Shown here piece by piece: positions 20,530 through 32,595 of a stretch of 64,000 bases of DNA. The translations under genes and the position numbers were made by a program. The notes beneath the pieces were generated by a model that was not told the origin of the DNA, did no database searches, and saw nothing but the letters and a program-made list of their open reading frames with translations. How positions within the stretch are numbered: position 1 is the stretch's first letter; each line of letters starts with the position of its first letter. This stretch comes from Acanthosepion pharaonis (Eukaryota > Mollusca > Cephalopoda > Sepiida > Sepiidae): the NCBI GenBank assembly GCA_903632075.3, contig CAHIKZ030005578.1:995501-1059500 (forward strand). Direction: 5' to 3'.

Positions 20530-21150
20530 ATATCTAGAACTTATAAATTAATAATTATTTAATGTGACAATACAGGAGACAATTGATTAAAGACATATTT
20601 TAATATTGCTTTATCCAGATAATCGGTTCTCCCATTGTTTTTAGCTAAATCCAAGAACAAACAATTTGCAATCATGAAAAATGCTTTGTCCTCAAAACTT
20701 ACTTATTTTATTAAGTTTATCAATACATTTGTGTAGTGTTATAAAAAATAAGTAGAAGAAATAGAAGTGGTAGAATGTGCTTTTGTATGTTTCCATAATT
20801 TAGAATTTATGCAGATTGGATTTCATAGATTAGATATTTGCTTAATTCTTATTGGAATATCTAGTTGAATCATTTAAATCTGTAAAATGATTCAAATAAT
20901 TTACCCTTGTTTTGTAGATATTCAATTAAGTTTTCTTTGGTATGATTATTAGTCTTAGACATATGTATATTTGAAATTTTGCAATCAATATTTTAAAGTC
21001 TCCACTTAAAATCTTAATTTAATTTGTACAGTTTCACTTTTAACAAAAGTATTTTAAGATATGATGGAATATTAATATTTTTCTTCAAGCAAATATTTCC
21101 TGTTATTTTTCTTAAATTTTCCCAAATTATTAAAAATATTAATGGATATT
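20530..21150. other. Intergenic, nothing recognised
   Basis: AT-rich, no coding potential or element seen. Confidence 0.5.
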
Positions 21151-21162
21151 AATCAAAAATCG

Positions 21163-21365
21163 GTAAGGGCACGTCAAGCTAAACGATGGTTCTATATAGG
21201 ATACAGGTTCGAATCCTGTCGGAGGACGAATATTTTCTGTGAAAATTTCTCGGACATTCAGGCTGGTAAATGTTGTTTAATACTGTTTATTATAAACAGA
21301 GCATTTACTTAAATATTTGTATCTATAAAAAGAATGTTAATCATAAAATGTCTTAAAATAATTGT
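21163..21365 (+). mobile_element. tRNA-derived SINE, same family as the 63.3-63.8 kb pair
   Basis: The head has GTAAGGGCACGTCAAGC, then GGTTCTATATAGGATACAG and the pol III B box GGTTCGAATCC. The body (GAATATTTTCTGTGAAAATT, TTCTCGGACATTCAGGC, AAACAGAGCATTTACTTAAA) matches the copies at 63349-63540 and 63620-63812 with some divergence. The 5' tRNA end is partly lost. Confidence 0.85.
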
Positions 21366-21711
21366 TAGACTTTGTCCATTTCATAATGTATGAAATTGAT
21401 TATAATTAAATAATGATTTATAATTAAAGCTCATAAATTAAAGCTTGCATGGCAAACTTTTTTTTTTCTGGCCAGGCATGAGTTAATATAAAATATGAAT
21501 ATCATTAATGATTAATATTTTAGAAATATAAAACCTTTCCAAAGAAATATAACTGAAATACAGGCATATACGTTTAATCTTTTTCAGGAATATAAAATGA
21601 GAATGTAATATGAACGTTTCAGGAACTTAAAAGATAAAATGAAAATATGAAAAGATATTGTCTGAAACTATCAGCAATGTTTAACCTTCCTGTCCACAAA
21701 AAAAAAGACAA

Positions 21712-21984
21712 TGTGTCAAAAAGAAAGTTATTCCTTTGACACCACTATTGCTGTATACACTTTTTGACTCCCTCAGCAATGTTTATTTTTTTAAAAAAGT
21801 GATGATTAAAATCTTAAAACCCAAATATATGTTTAATATCTTTGTTGTCAATTCTCAAGAATAAAATGTATAAATCCTTTTTCATATGTTTGGGTTTTAT
21901 TAAAATTCTAATCATCGCCGATGGAGTCAAAAGTGTATACAGAAATAACGGTGTCAAGAGAATAACCATCCTTTTTGCATGATA
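21712..21984. mobile_element. Foldback element, same family as 5825-6552
   Basis: The left arm has TTGACACCACTATTGCTGTA, TACACTTTTTGACTCCCTC, and TTAAAATCTTAAAACCCAAA. It is inverted on the right as CATATGTTTGGGTTTTATT, ATCGCCGATGGAGTC and CGGTGTCAAGAGAATAACC. Arms are about 115 bp and the loop is short. No coding capacity. Confidence 0.8.
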
Positions 21985-22194
21985 CAAAAGTTAAAAATAT
22001 TACCTGCCAATTTACAATGGCAAGTAAGTATTATTAAGTTCACATGTGACATTCATAGAAGCAGAAGTTTCCTATATTATTTAAATTTATCCAAATGAAT
22101 CAATAGTTGGCTAAAACCTAAGATTTTTGCTTCTAATGATAGAAAAATGTACTTAACAGTCAGAGAATGGCATAAAATTTTCATTCCAATTCAA

Positions 22195-22315
22195 ATTGCA
22201 GAAAATGTTTGGGTTTTATTAAAATTCTAATCCTCACTTTTAAAAACAAACATTGCCAAGGGAGTCAAACGTGTATACAGTAAATATGGTATCAAAAGAA
22301 TAATCTTCCATATTT
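22195..22315. mobile_element. Solo foldback arm
   Basis: ATGTTTGGGTTTTATTAAAA, TTCTAATCCTCACTTTT, CATTGCCAAGGGAGTCAAAC and GTGTATACAGTAAATATGG match the right arm of the element at 21712-21984. No partner arm is visible nearby. Confidence 0.75.
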
Positions 22316-22689
22316 TTGGTAATTTTTTGTTGTTATAAGTTAGTGATATAGTTGGCAAGAATGTACTTGGATCATGCAAGAACTGCAAAGAAAAATAGGT
22401 TCATTGCTGCACAATAACCAACACTTGGTTTAAAGAACCTCCAAAACACATGTAGTCATGAAAATAACCAGAACAGTATATGAATAACTGAACAGAATAT
22501 TTATTATTTGGTCGAGCTTTCTCAGACATTCATGAGTCTATCACGCCAACCATCATAGTCCTACATCAGGGTCGGAAGGTCATTAGCGGGGGGAGCATTC
22601 TGTGTTATAACATAGTTGGTCAATGTAGGTGGTTGCTGGCAAACCAACCTATCTTGTGCCTTGGTAGAAACATCAGGAATGGGTCTATA

Positions 22690-23252
22690 GAGCTGTGATT
22701 TAGTTGGATGTTGTCTCCAAGAGAATACTAAGAATCAATAAAAGTTTTAGAAATGCAGTATTCGACGTATGTGCTGACTGTGGGAGCAAATATCCACCGG
22801 TCGTATACAAACTAAAGAAAAACATCATGAAAATTAAAAACTATGTTCAAAGTACAATAAAACAAAATGTAGAATGTCTAAATTAGCAAACCAACATATG
22901 CAGAACAAATTAATATGCCAGAGCAAACTAAAAATGTTAGAAGTGGGAAGCACCCATGACAATGGCAGAAGAGATGATCTTAAAGAAAGAGAGACAAGAA
23001 TAATGATGACAAAATTCACAAACTAATGAAAGAAAGACAGCAAATGATGCAAATGAATACATGGTTGTCCCAAAATAGACAACCTAAGATTTCAGTGATG
23101 TACTGGGGACATCAAAATCAAGCAGGTACAGAAACTTAACTATCTCAATGTAGTCAGATACAATAGAAAATGTGACATTGAATCTTGAAAGGTGCACAGA
23201 AATAGTGAATGTTGCCTTCCAGGAATTGAAAAAAGTATTAAGAAATAAGAAA

Positions 23253-23265
<13 letters not shown>
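22690..23265 (+). pseudogene. Non-LTR LINE relic (endonuclease tail joined to RT tail)
   Basis: Frames on the + strand read DVCADCGSKYPPVVYKLK, like the end of the AP-endonuclease domain (D-x-G-S-D-H-x-P-V). They then read KLANQHMQNKLICQSKLKML after a frameshift, then GDIKIKQVQKLNYL and VLRNKKIML, the post-YADD part of the RT seen in better form at 34600-35260. The RT core is missing, so this copy carries an internal deletion plus frameshifts. It is interrupted by (TA)n at 23271. RTE-like is my best guess for the clade. Confidence 0.65.

Positions 23266-23270
<5 letters not shown>

Positions 23271-23312
<42 letters not shown>
23271..23312. repeat. (TA)n microsatellite
   Basis: About 42 bases of TA following an A-run. 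Confidence 0.93.
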
Positions 23313-23317
<5 letters not shown>

Positions 23318-23360
23318 CACATTAATAATAAATATATATTTTGTTCCTCACCATTATTAT

Positions 23361-23760
23361 GGGCACATGGCTGAGTCGTTAGAACATTCACATTCTAACC
23401 ATGAAACATGGGTTCAAATCTTACCATGGTTGATTTGTCAGGAAGGAGACTTTCTGATGTTATTGGAATGGATGGGGTTGATCCCAGCATGTGGCATCTT
23501 TGGGAAAGTGCCTGAAAGCCTAAACGATGGGTAGACCCAAGCCTTGTGACTGAAAATGGGGTTCTTGGGGGCTGTCGATAGCTGTGCTAGCACAAAGTCA
23601 CGTCATAGGGACCGAGGGCTTAAGCATGCTGGCCTTGTTCAAATTTTTGATAATGCTAGAAAACATGCTCTTTCCCAGAAACTGTAACTAAGGTTTGCTC
23701 AGCATAGTAGCAGTATAAACCACAGGTGGGCCCTGTGGGTGTTGAATAAATACAAATACA
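23361..23760 (+). mobile_element. tRNA-headed SINE, about 400 bp
   Basis: The head GGGCACATGGCTGAGTCGTT matches a tRNA 5' end with A box (TGGCtnAGTnGTTAGAAC). About 40 bp on, GGGTTCAAATCTTACC is a B box. The body includes GGGGTTGATCCCAGCATG, GCTGTCGATAGCTGTGCTAG, CACAAAGTCACGTCATAGG and a tail CTGTGGGTGTTGAATAAATA. The same element lies inverted at 28925-29393, with diverged sequence and an extra ~80 bp near its 3' end. Pol III-transcribed SINE by structure. Confidence 0.88.
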
Positions 23761-24059
23761 TATATATATACAATGATACCTAGCATAAAAATAACGATAG
23801 TACTTAAACATACCCCATATTTATATATTTATACTCACACATATGTATATATATATACCTATACATATACACACATACCTCCATACACATGTGCCCACAA
23901 TTAAAAGAGTACATATATCCACATAAGCACCCTTATCCAAAACGTTCATACATATATATATAAATAGATAAATTCACATATAAATGTTCATCTGCATACA
24001 TATCAACAAGTATAATATCCATGTATACATACATTTATTTCAAAACAAAATTAATATTT

Positions 24060-25440
24060 TCCATTTTAAATAGATGTTTCTAAACATACTTCGTTAAATT
24101 GAGGTGGTTTTATGTCTGCATTTACAAATCAACTCATTATGTTTGTTCAGCAGTATGTCCGGATCCTTATGCTTTATTATTAAGATTTTTTCTTTAATGC
24201 ACAAATTGCATCGGTCTCTGAAGTTTATCGGAGTTCTAGCTCTCGAGATGATTCTCCATTTTACTTGTAGGGTTAATTTGTTTTCCAACAACTCCCAATA
24301 ATGCTTAGAAAGTGCAGTTTGATGTTTCTTTGATTTATTTGTGAATGATTGGCGATGGTTATAAAATCGTTGCTTCAATTTCCGATATCCCTATGTAGAT
24401 CTTCTTCTGTTTGATATCTTCTTGGGAAAATTGTAGCCTCGTATATCACGTTTTCGGGACAAACATATTCCTCTACTGGACAAACAGATCCTTCCCTGCA
24501 GTTACAGGTAGATTTGGTCTTTTGGCTCGTATTAGGATCTTTTTGTAGTTGATTATGAAATTCATTTAAAATATTGCTATTGTGGGGAGCTAATAATTTT
24601 TCTATGTTTGTTCATGCAGGAATAGCTAATTTTTAAATTCATTTTATTGAACATCTTTTTAATAGTTTATCTTTTTTAAAATGTTTATCTATAAGTTTAG
24701 AAAGTACTTTCCTATATTAATGTTCAAAAGCTTACAGAAAGGTGGGTTGAACCATATAATTTTCCTTTTCTATTTTTTAGATTTAGAAGACGTGTTGTTA
24801 ATAGATTTATCTATATAAGTGAGTGTTTGTTTGAATCTGCTTTTTAATAGGGCTTGATTGTATTTTGATTTATTTTGATAAAAGATATTTTCATTAGAGG
24901 ATAGTTTATTTATTCTAGTATTTACAGTGTTAGGGATCTGTTTTATAATTGCCATAGGGTGGTTTGAGTCGATATTAATGTATATGGGCGATTGGTTCTC
25001 CTTTTGGAAGGGTTTATAAGTGTTATTTTTGAGATCAAATGTTACGTCTAGAAAATTTACTATTTTCAGTTTAGATGATATTTCTATTTTAAATCCTATA
25101 TATTTGAATGCCTTAATTATTTTCTTCTGGAGTTGGGATGTTAGAGGTCCATTAGAGTTAGGTATAATAATGAGACCATCATCCCTGTAAAGCCCTACAT
25201 TTTGCGGGTTAGGGAATCTGCTCAGAGAATATCTAAAATATATATCCCTATTAGGTCCGCTATTTGAGCAGAAAGAATCAATTGCTCCCATTGGGACATC
25301 GAAATTGTCTTTGTTTTTTTTTAAACCAAGTAGTGCCATTAAGTCTCAGTACAGATTGTCTGGAATCCATTATGATTTTTATTTCCTCGTCAGTAATCTC
25401 AGTATAGTTTTTAGCAAAATTTAAGCTATTTTCCAATAAC
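24060..25440 (-). pseudogene. Penelope-like retroelement remnant (RT C-terminal part plus GIY-YIG region)
   Basis: Read on the minus strand from 25440 to 24060. It starts at NFAKNYTEITDEEIKIIM, then DNFDVPMGAIDS, NVGLYRDDGLIIIPNSNGP (RT motif with the DD pair), VNFLDVTFDL, YINIDSNHPMAIIKQIPN, RINKLSSNENIFYQ. After a frame break come CNCREGSVCP (cysteine-rich linker), IYEAT, then KQRFYNHRQSF, ALSKHYWELLENKLTLQVKW and RCNLCIKEKILII, as in the C-terminal GIY-YIG endonuclease module. The order of RT, Cys-rich linker, GIY-YIG is characteristic of Penelope-like elements. The 5' part is missing, with the break at the (TA)n tract at 25446. Frameshifts make it inactive. Confidence 0.8.
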
Positions 25441-25441
25441 T

Positions 25442-25445
<4 letters not shown>

Positions 25446-25475
<30 letters not shown>
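25446..25475. repeat. (TA)n microsatellite
   Basis: About 30 bases of TA directly at the broken 5' edge of the Penelope-like remnant. Confidence 0.9.
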
Positions 25476-25478
<3 letters not shown>

Positions 25479-25479
25479 T

Positions 25480-26585
25480 CTGCAGGCATATATTGAGGAC
25501 AAAACAGTAAAATTTGATCAAATCTCAGTGTAAAATATCCAGACTGTATGGTCTACCAATTAAACACAAACTAACCATTCTTTCTACTGGTATAATTATG
25601 GGCTTCTATTTAAGAGCACTTAGAATTTGTAGTTATCAATATTTATACAAAGAAAAACACATTGAAACTATTTTTAAACTTCATCAATAAGCAGAAAAGT
25701 GTAGGAAAGCTTACAAAATTATCCAAAAAGAAAAAGAATATAATAAATAACCTTGACAAAACTAGGCACTTAATAATATCAACCAAATCAATAATTGCTA
25801 TAAGTAAAAAGAACTTATTGACTATTATTATTTTTCACAACTATTTCAAAAACTAAAAATTTGTTTTTTTCATCAACCTGCAAATGGCACTTTAAGAAAA
25901 TTGTTGACAGGACCTCCTGCCCTAATGTAGATGGGAAAACCTTTATAAAGTAATAATGCAAATAATCTCACAAAAAGCAAAAACAAATAAATGTAAATTA
26001 CTGAAATAATCAACAAGTTCTTTTGAAAGAGCTATGCAAATATTCCTTTGTGTTCCAAAAGTTCTTTTGGATACTAGCAATTCTACTTCTTCAAGAAAAA
26101 TTACTTGAAGCAAAAAAAAATAGAAAAGGAAAATTGGAAAGCCAAGTTAAAGTAGGGTCAGTTTTTGTACAGTGAAACAAATGACTGGTTCAAATCTACA
26201 CAACAATTGTCCATATTTTTTATCATTGGTCTAAATCTTTCAAATATTCTTTGGTCATTTTCAGGAACAAAAACAGATGTTACTTGTCAGAAGATGAGAT
26301 GATGAACTCAAACTGATGTATTAACCTTTTCATTAGAGAATGTTATGCTTTAAGAATTCTACATGTCATTGAAAAAGTCAATGTCAATATCTTTAACCCT
26401 CTAGCATGAATTCTCAAAAATTCTTCTACTGGATTCTTTAAATATCTTAAAAATATATAAAACACATTTACTTTTTTTTATAAGTTCCTCAAGAATTTTG
26501 TATCTCTGTTTACAATTAATGTTGTATAAAATACAAGTATTATCAAATATGAATATTATCAACCATGATGGATCTTATATTGATA
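25480..26585. other. Intergenic, nothing recognised
   Basis: AT-rich, no credible coding frame, no clear element. Confidence 0.5.
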
Positions 26586-26589
26586 GGAA

Positions 26590-27351
26590 TACAGGTTGAG
26601 AATACTTTGTCCAAAATTCTTGGGACCAGAAGTGTTTAGGTTTTGAGATTTCTTTGGATTTTGGAACACAGGCTATTTAATTTGTATATAACATCTATAA
26701 AATGGAACAGCTTAGGAATGGAACCTAAGCATAGACACAATATCCCTTTACATTTCATAACACAACTTATACATATACTCTGAAGTTAGTTTTATATAAA
26801 TAATATACATGCTGAAAGTAATTTTATATAAAATTTAATAAATTTTGTCTACATACAGATACAAGTAAAGATATTAGTAATGTAATGATCACATGGATTT
26901 TTAAGTGGTGATATTAAAAATTCATGTAAAAATAATGTTTTGTACTTTCTGTATGTGTACAAAAAACATGATCACTATTTACAAAAATATATAAATATCT
27001 TTACTGAGTATGAAACACCTAGTAAGTAATCCACAAACGTGTTGCTGTGATGATTGCTAGCCAAAAAACCGACACCAATGTAAGTTACATGGCTGGGTTG
27101 GGGAACTCCCACCTAGGGCAGATAAGGTCACTTACAACAGCTACACATCACCTAGGAATTGTCCCAGTGCTTTCTGAAATTTTTCATTTCTAGCAAGTCA
27201 TGTCAACACCTGAAAAACTTCAGATTTTTGAGGTTTTTGAATAAAGGATACTCAATATGTATCATGGAAACTAAATACTTGTTCATAACTAGTATTGAAT
27301 TTTTGATGTTTTCGGATTTGGGAATTTCAGGAAAAGGATACTCAACCTGTA
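26590..27351. mobile_element. pogo/Tigger-like non-autonomous DNA transposon with TA target site
   Basis: The left end TACAGGTTGAGAATACTTTG is mirrored at the right end by GGATACTCAACCTGTA, both bounded by TA. Inner matching blocks include TTTGGATTTTGGAAC on the left and TTTTCGGATTTGGGAATT on the right. A second inner end-like block (AAAGGATACTCAATATGTAT) sits near 27246. It is about 760 bp with no transposase frame. CTTGGGACCAGAAGTGTTT near 26619 is, from memory, also found in a mammalian repeat of the same architecture; that resemblance needs a search. Confidence 0.75.
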
Positions 27352-27540
27352 TTATATTTGCTAAGCAGTGATAGCCAGATAAATGGTAAATTAATCCATG
27401 CAAGAGTGTTATGGCGGTATAAACAGAATTTTATTTGGAGTTGCAATCCCTTATTGTCCATAAGAATTTATATATGACAACTGTATTTTTTTTTTTTTTT
27501 CAAAATGAATTTTTTTTTTATGAAAAATCAACAATATCAA

Positions 27541-27960
27541 TTACAAACAGTTTTTTGTTTTTTCCCCCAAGCAAGGCCAGAATGAGTGAAAGCAAGAGAA
27601 AATATTGAGTATAGGGAGACTTGAGGAAAGGACAAAAGATGAATGTGATTCAAGAAGATAAAAGATGGTGATTAATATGGCATTTAAATTTTTGAAGATT
27701 GTATTTATCAGGAAAGCAAGTAAATGAAAGGAAGTTCCACAGGTGGGAGGTGCAAGAAAAAAAACTGTTGGAGTAGAAGTGGTAGTTGCATTTAACCACT
27801 TCAACACTAGCACACCTAAATTCATGTAATTGGGGCACCAGGAAAGAAACTTGTCAGAGCAGTTACCATGAAAATATTCGCTGAAAAGACAGAGAGAAGC
27901 CATGCCACGTTGGTGTGAAATTGGCTGAAAGTGACTTTGTTGCCTTGCTTGGGGTGAAAT
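27541..27960 (-). pseudogene. LINE 3'-end fragment
   Basis: The minus strand reads RGMASLCLFSEYFHGNCSDK, then FLSWCPNYMNL, FFLAPPTCGTSFHLLAF and NTIFKNLNAIL, homologous to the C-terminal tail of the LINE pol at 45804-46100 (YFHGN, W-N-S-L, L-F-K-C-N). Its 3' end shows the family tail GCCTTGCTTGGGGG (as reverse complement near 27565). At its other end (27952-27968) a TTGCCTTGCTTGGGGTGAAA tail lies in the opposite orientation, so two inverted 3' pieces may be joined here. Confidence 0.75.
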
Positions 27961-27969
27961 GATAAACAA

Positions 27970-28384
27970 AAATGTATTTATACATTTCTTTTTTTGCATG
28001 AAAATTAGAGAAACTATATGAAAAATTAGGAAAGTATTGATTGTCGCATTCACAAATGCATAAAAATATATACAAGTGTGTTAGCAATGTTACAAAGGTG
28101 AACAAAAATAAAGATAATCGGATAAATTGTAAAAGCTATTCAGCTACACATTTCACCTCTTTATGGTAGGCATTGTCAGGCTGAAATGAGAGACAAACCC
28201 TGAGGGTGAAGTATGTTAGAATGTAGGGAAGCATTAATAAAAATCTTTATCAACCAGAATTTTGTTTTTTCTTTTCTTGTATTGAAGCCATTAATGTCTT
28301 TGTTTTTCTTTTCTTGTATTGAAGCCTGTGATCTGTGATATTGTATGTAAGTGAAGTGTGAGGTTGATTACAGAAAATGTTGAG
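27970..28384. other. Spacer, nothing recognised apart from a short tandem duplication
   Basis: AT-rich. A 38-bp segment with TTGTTTTTCTTTTCTTGTAT and TGAAGCC is duplicated in tandem near 28262-28326. Confidence 0.55.
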
Positions 28385-28760
28385 ATCAATACTCTTATTG
28401 GTAACTATTTGGATGAGCTCTTCACTATGGTACCTAAACTATTTGAATTTAAGCACAGTACAAGACTGGCATCCAGACCTCATCAGTTTATGGTTGAGTT
28501 AGCTAGATGTAGCCATAAATTCTATGCTAACAGTTTCTTTTCTTGCACTTCTCACTTGTAGAACTTCTTTCTGGCTCCATGCTTTAACTTTCAAAGATTT
28601 AGATGCAATGTCAATTGTTATCTACTGACCTCCTGATTACTCTTTTCTCTTTCTGGTCATTATTAATATTTCTGTTCCAAATTCTTCCACACCCTGTAAT
28701 CCTTCTTGGCTTAGTGTCTTTACTGCCTTGTATGGGGTGAAACTGATTAAATATATATAT
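28385..28760 (+). pseudogene. LINE 3'-end fragment
   Basis: The + strand reads DELFTMVPKLFEFKHSTRLA, RPHQFMVELARCSHKFYAN, SFFSCTSHL, stop, then RFRCNVNCYL. It is collinear with the C-terminus of the 45.7 kb LINE (LHSLVPRLHEF..., SFMSCASRLWNS, LFKCNVNRHL). The family tail TATGGGGTGAAACTGATTAA closes it at about 28757. Same lineage as 27541, 50990 and 45690. Confidence 0.8.
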
Positions 28761-28861
28761 GTGTTGGGGGGATACTAAAAAGTTATCAGCTTGTCCTAAT
28801 TCTTACTGTAGAATTTTTTAAGTATTTCTTGATTATGCTGAGATTTTTTCAATAATCCTTA

Positions 28862-28867
28862 TACACA

Positions 28868-28899
<32 letters not shown>

Positions 28900-28900
28900 G
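28862..28900. repeat. (CA)n microsatellite
   Basis: ACACAC run with one ACAT interruption. Confidence 0.9.
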
Positions 28901-28924
28901 ACATATATAATAACTGGCCACTTG

Positions 28925-29393
28925 TATTCTAGGATAGCCATCTACTAGGGTGGCTAGTCAATCCCTATTGCAGATGCTCGTTCAGGCACATTTGTGTTTG
29001 CTCAACACCCACAGAGACCACCTGTGGTTTATACTGCAACCTATGCTGAGCAGACCTTAGTTATAGTTTCTGGGAGAGAGCGTGTTATCTAGCATGATCA
29101 ACAATTTGAAGAAGGCCCACTCAAGCCCGTGGCCATGACGTCTTGTGGCTTTGTGCTAGCACAGCTATCGACAGCCCTCAAGAGTTCTTCCCACCTGATT
29201 TCACTCACAAGTCTTTGGTCAACCCATGGTATGGTTTTTCATGCACTTTTCAAAGGTGGTGCATGCTGGGATCAACCTCAATCCATTCCAATAACATCAG
29301 GAAGTCTCTTTTTTGGCAAATCAACCATGGTAAAATTCGAACCTGGTTCTCATGGCCAGAAAGCAAACATTCTAACTACTCGGTCACATGCCC
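28925..29393 (-). mobile_element. tRNA-headed SINE, second copy
   Basis: Reverse complement of the SINE at 23361. The head GGGCATGTGACCGAGTAGTT (A box region) is at 29393 and a B box GGTTCGAATTTTACC near 29340. The body has GGGATTGAGG-type variants, GCATGCACCACC, GCTGTCGATAGCTGTGCTAG and CACAAAGCCACAAGACGTC. The 5' end abuts the long (TA)n block at 29398. Confidence 0.87.
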
Positions 29394-29397
29394 ATAC

Positions 29398-29915
<518 letters not shown>

Positions 29916-29929
29916 ACACTTGGAATTAT

Positions 29930-31050
29930 TTTCCATATAACCTTTAAATCTTTAAATGGGGCCTTAGCAACATTAGAAATTATCTTAAGCCAATATAAAC
30001 CATTTGCAAACACCTTTCTCAAAGTAATCAGAAAATTTATGACATATATATACTTTTGTGCAAACATTAACAGTATATATACAGATATTTAAAATATAGA
30101 TAGATGTACACACAAAAAAGGCATTTGTATAAAGAAAGCAAAATGATCTTTTACATAATTTAAAATTGATAATAAAATGATATAGTAAGCTCATTAAGAC
30201 TTAAAAAAGTAAAGTAATGCCTATATTATTGAAATATTTCATGAAGTCAAGTACCAGAACATGTGATATTAATTTTTGATAAATAAAATTACTTATTTTA
30301 TATCATACATTTCCCATTTGTCACTTTAATCCCATTTATCTTTTATGTCAATATTTTAAAGTGTTCATACCAAAAAGAGCTGACCATTGAAGTGTATGCT
30401 TTTTTCATATACGTGCTAAACTTCTCACACAATTGTCTTCACTCACATGTAAATCAATATCCAATATATAAACAGAAATTTATTTATGCCTGCATGTAAT
30501 TTATTAATATCTATATGTAATGTTAAAACTAAAAAACTATATGTATCTTTGAATTGAAATTTGGCTGCAATTTATTCCTGTATTATAGGCTATTTTATTT
30601 TATTAATATTGATAATTTAAGATCATTTTATTTTATGAATATAGATAATACTAGATTATATTAATATCTATATTGATATAAGGTAATTTAAGATCATGAA
30701 ATAAAGAAATTTTGTTGAACTGTTAAGATGAACTCTTAATTTCATTCAAAGAGCAGCAAAAGAATTCCAACATTCAAAGAACTTTTTGATTTTATGACTT
30801 CATAATTATGGAGAAAAGAAAAATGGATTTTTTCACTGCACTGTAAAGATTTAATCTCAAATCAATTGTTTTTTTTTTCTTTCTACTTTTTATTAAATTT
30901 AACATTTCTTATTCAATCTTCTTATTCAATTATTGATTAATTTTCATGTGAAATGGGACCAAGTAAAATTCAAGTATTTTAGATAATAAACATTAATTAT
31001 GATCCTGGAATAAACTCTTTACACAGTTAATGGCAGGTGTCTCTATATAA
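29930..31050. other. Intergenic, nothing recognised
   Basis: AT-rich. A weak local duplication of ATAATTTAAGATCATTTTAT-like sequence occurs near 30610-30700. No coding region. Confidence 0.5.
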
Positions 31051-31059
31051 CTTTTTTTT

Positions 31060-31270
31060 TAATTATTTCACTCAAGTAAGACAAGAAAGCCAATAAAATG
31101 CAGGGGGTTACAATGTGTGAAAAAATATAAGAAAAAGAAAAACATTATTAAGGTGAGAGAACAGAAATTAAGAAGACAGAAGATAAAAACTGATAATGTA
31201 TTTAAATTTTTGAAGAGTAAACTTAGCTGGAAAGCAAGAAGATGGAAGTGAGTTCCACAAGAGAGTTACC
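31060..31270 (-). pseudogene. Short LINE 3'-end fragment
   Basis: The + strand text ACAAGAAAGCCAATAAAATG, CAGGGGGTTACAA and GCTGGAAAGCAAG, GAGTTCCACAAGAGAG parallels the 45.7 kb LINE 3' region (GCGAGAAGCC, GGGGTTACAG, GGGAGTTCCACAGACGAGAG). It is a decayed minus-strand copy of the last ~200 bp. Confidence 0.55.
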
Positions 31271-31589
31271 CTAACATTAATAACATACATCTAACCAACA
31301 GTCAACACACATACTGAGACTGACTAGAAATTTGATACACCCCACCAACAAGTCTTTCCCATTTTCCTCCCACTACCATCTCCAGGAATTAAAAACATGG
31401 ACAATACCAGAAAGATATAAAAATGGCCACACTAACACCACAAGATATAAACACATGAAATCTGCCTTATCAAATTAAAACAAAGAACTGAAATCTACTG
31501 AAACATTCTTTTCCTCAACTCATTTACAAAATTTCTGATAAAAAAGATGTTAAATTTATAAGCATGTCCTATTTGTTCCTTATTTTATC

Positions 31590-31590
<1 letters not shown>

Positions 31591-31650
<60 letters not shown>
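31591..31650. repeat. (TA)n-(CA)n microsatellite
   Basis: About 50 bases of TA followed by ACACACA. Confidence 0.93.
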
Positions 31651-31651
<1 letters not shown>

Positions 31652-32500
31652 TGCAATTCATGTTTTTTCTAATACATGGGCAACTCAATGCATAATGTTT
31701 CTGAGGCTTTCACTAGTGGTGAATTCAGCTGAGAATGGCAGCTACAGTGATTTTTATTGGCTGGAAGGTAAATCTGTACCTAAGGACTGACAGTATATTC
31801 AGGGTGGATTTGATATGGCATCACTGGATAGGGAGCTTCCTAGATGGAAGTCAATAGCCAGGATAGAAGCTTACCTCCCAATGGACTCAATGGCCATCTA
31901 TCCATGATTAAGCCAAGCGTTCAAGGCTGAGGGCATTGGCTGTGGTCTGACCTAAGAAGAACTTACCAATTTCAAGAGTATGGGAATTGTGTAATTGGTG
32001 GCATATTGTTGGTCTAATGGTAGAATTAACTGGTACTAAATATCAGTGAAATGAAGAATTCTATTTTCAGCTGTCAAATGCAGGATGATGCAATTCACTG
32101 TTGTAAAGAAGGAAACCAATGCATCACATTTGACTTAAACTGGACCATCAGAAAAAAATGTTGTTTTGATCTATGAAAACAGAATGAAGTGCCTATCCCA
32201 CAAGATGGATTTATTGCCTAAAAGAAAGTTTAAATTCTGTTAAAGGTAAGCCACCAAAAATTTGCATTAGCCAAAAAAAATATTTTTGAATTTTTTAGAT
32301 TGTTTGAATTTGTGATACCTATTAGGGTTTTTGATCAGGGAGAAACAAAAATTCTGGTTTTGTGATTTGAAAAGGATCCAAATAAAAAGATCTAAAAAAC
32401 CAAAGAAACAGAATTAAGTGAGTTTGGGCTTTTCAGGCTTGAAACTTACTCTTTAAGAGTAAAAGATATCAAGAATCCTGATTACTTGATTGTACTTTTC
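31651..32500. other. GC-richer unrecognised segment
   Basis: 31660-32080 has higher GC than its flanks (for example GGATAGGGAGCTTCCTAGA) but no sustained ORF. It is probably a decayed repeat. Nothing nameable. Confidence 0.35.
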
Positions 32501-32510
32501 AAATTGTGAC

Positions 32511-32528
32511 TGTGTGTGTGTGTGTGTG

Positions 32529-32592
<64 letters not shown>
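32511..32592. repeat. (TG)n microsatellite
   Basis: About 80 bases of GT with one TTGT interruption. Confidence 0.95.
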
Positions 32593-32595
<3 letters not shown>

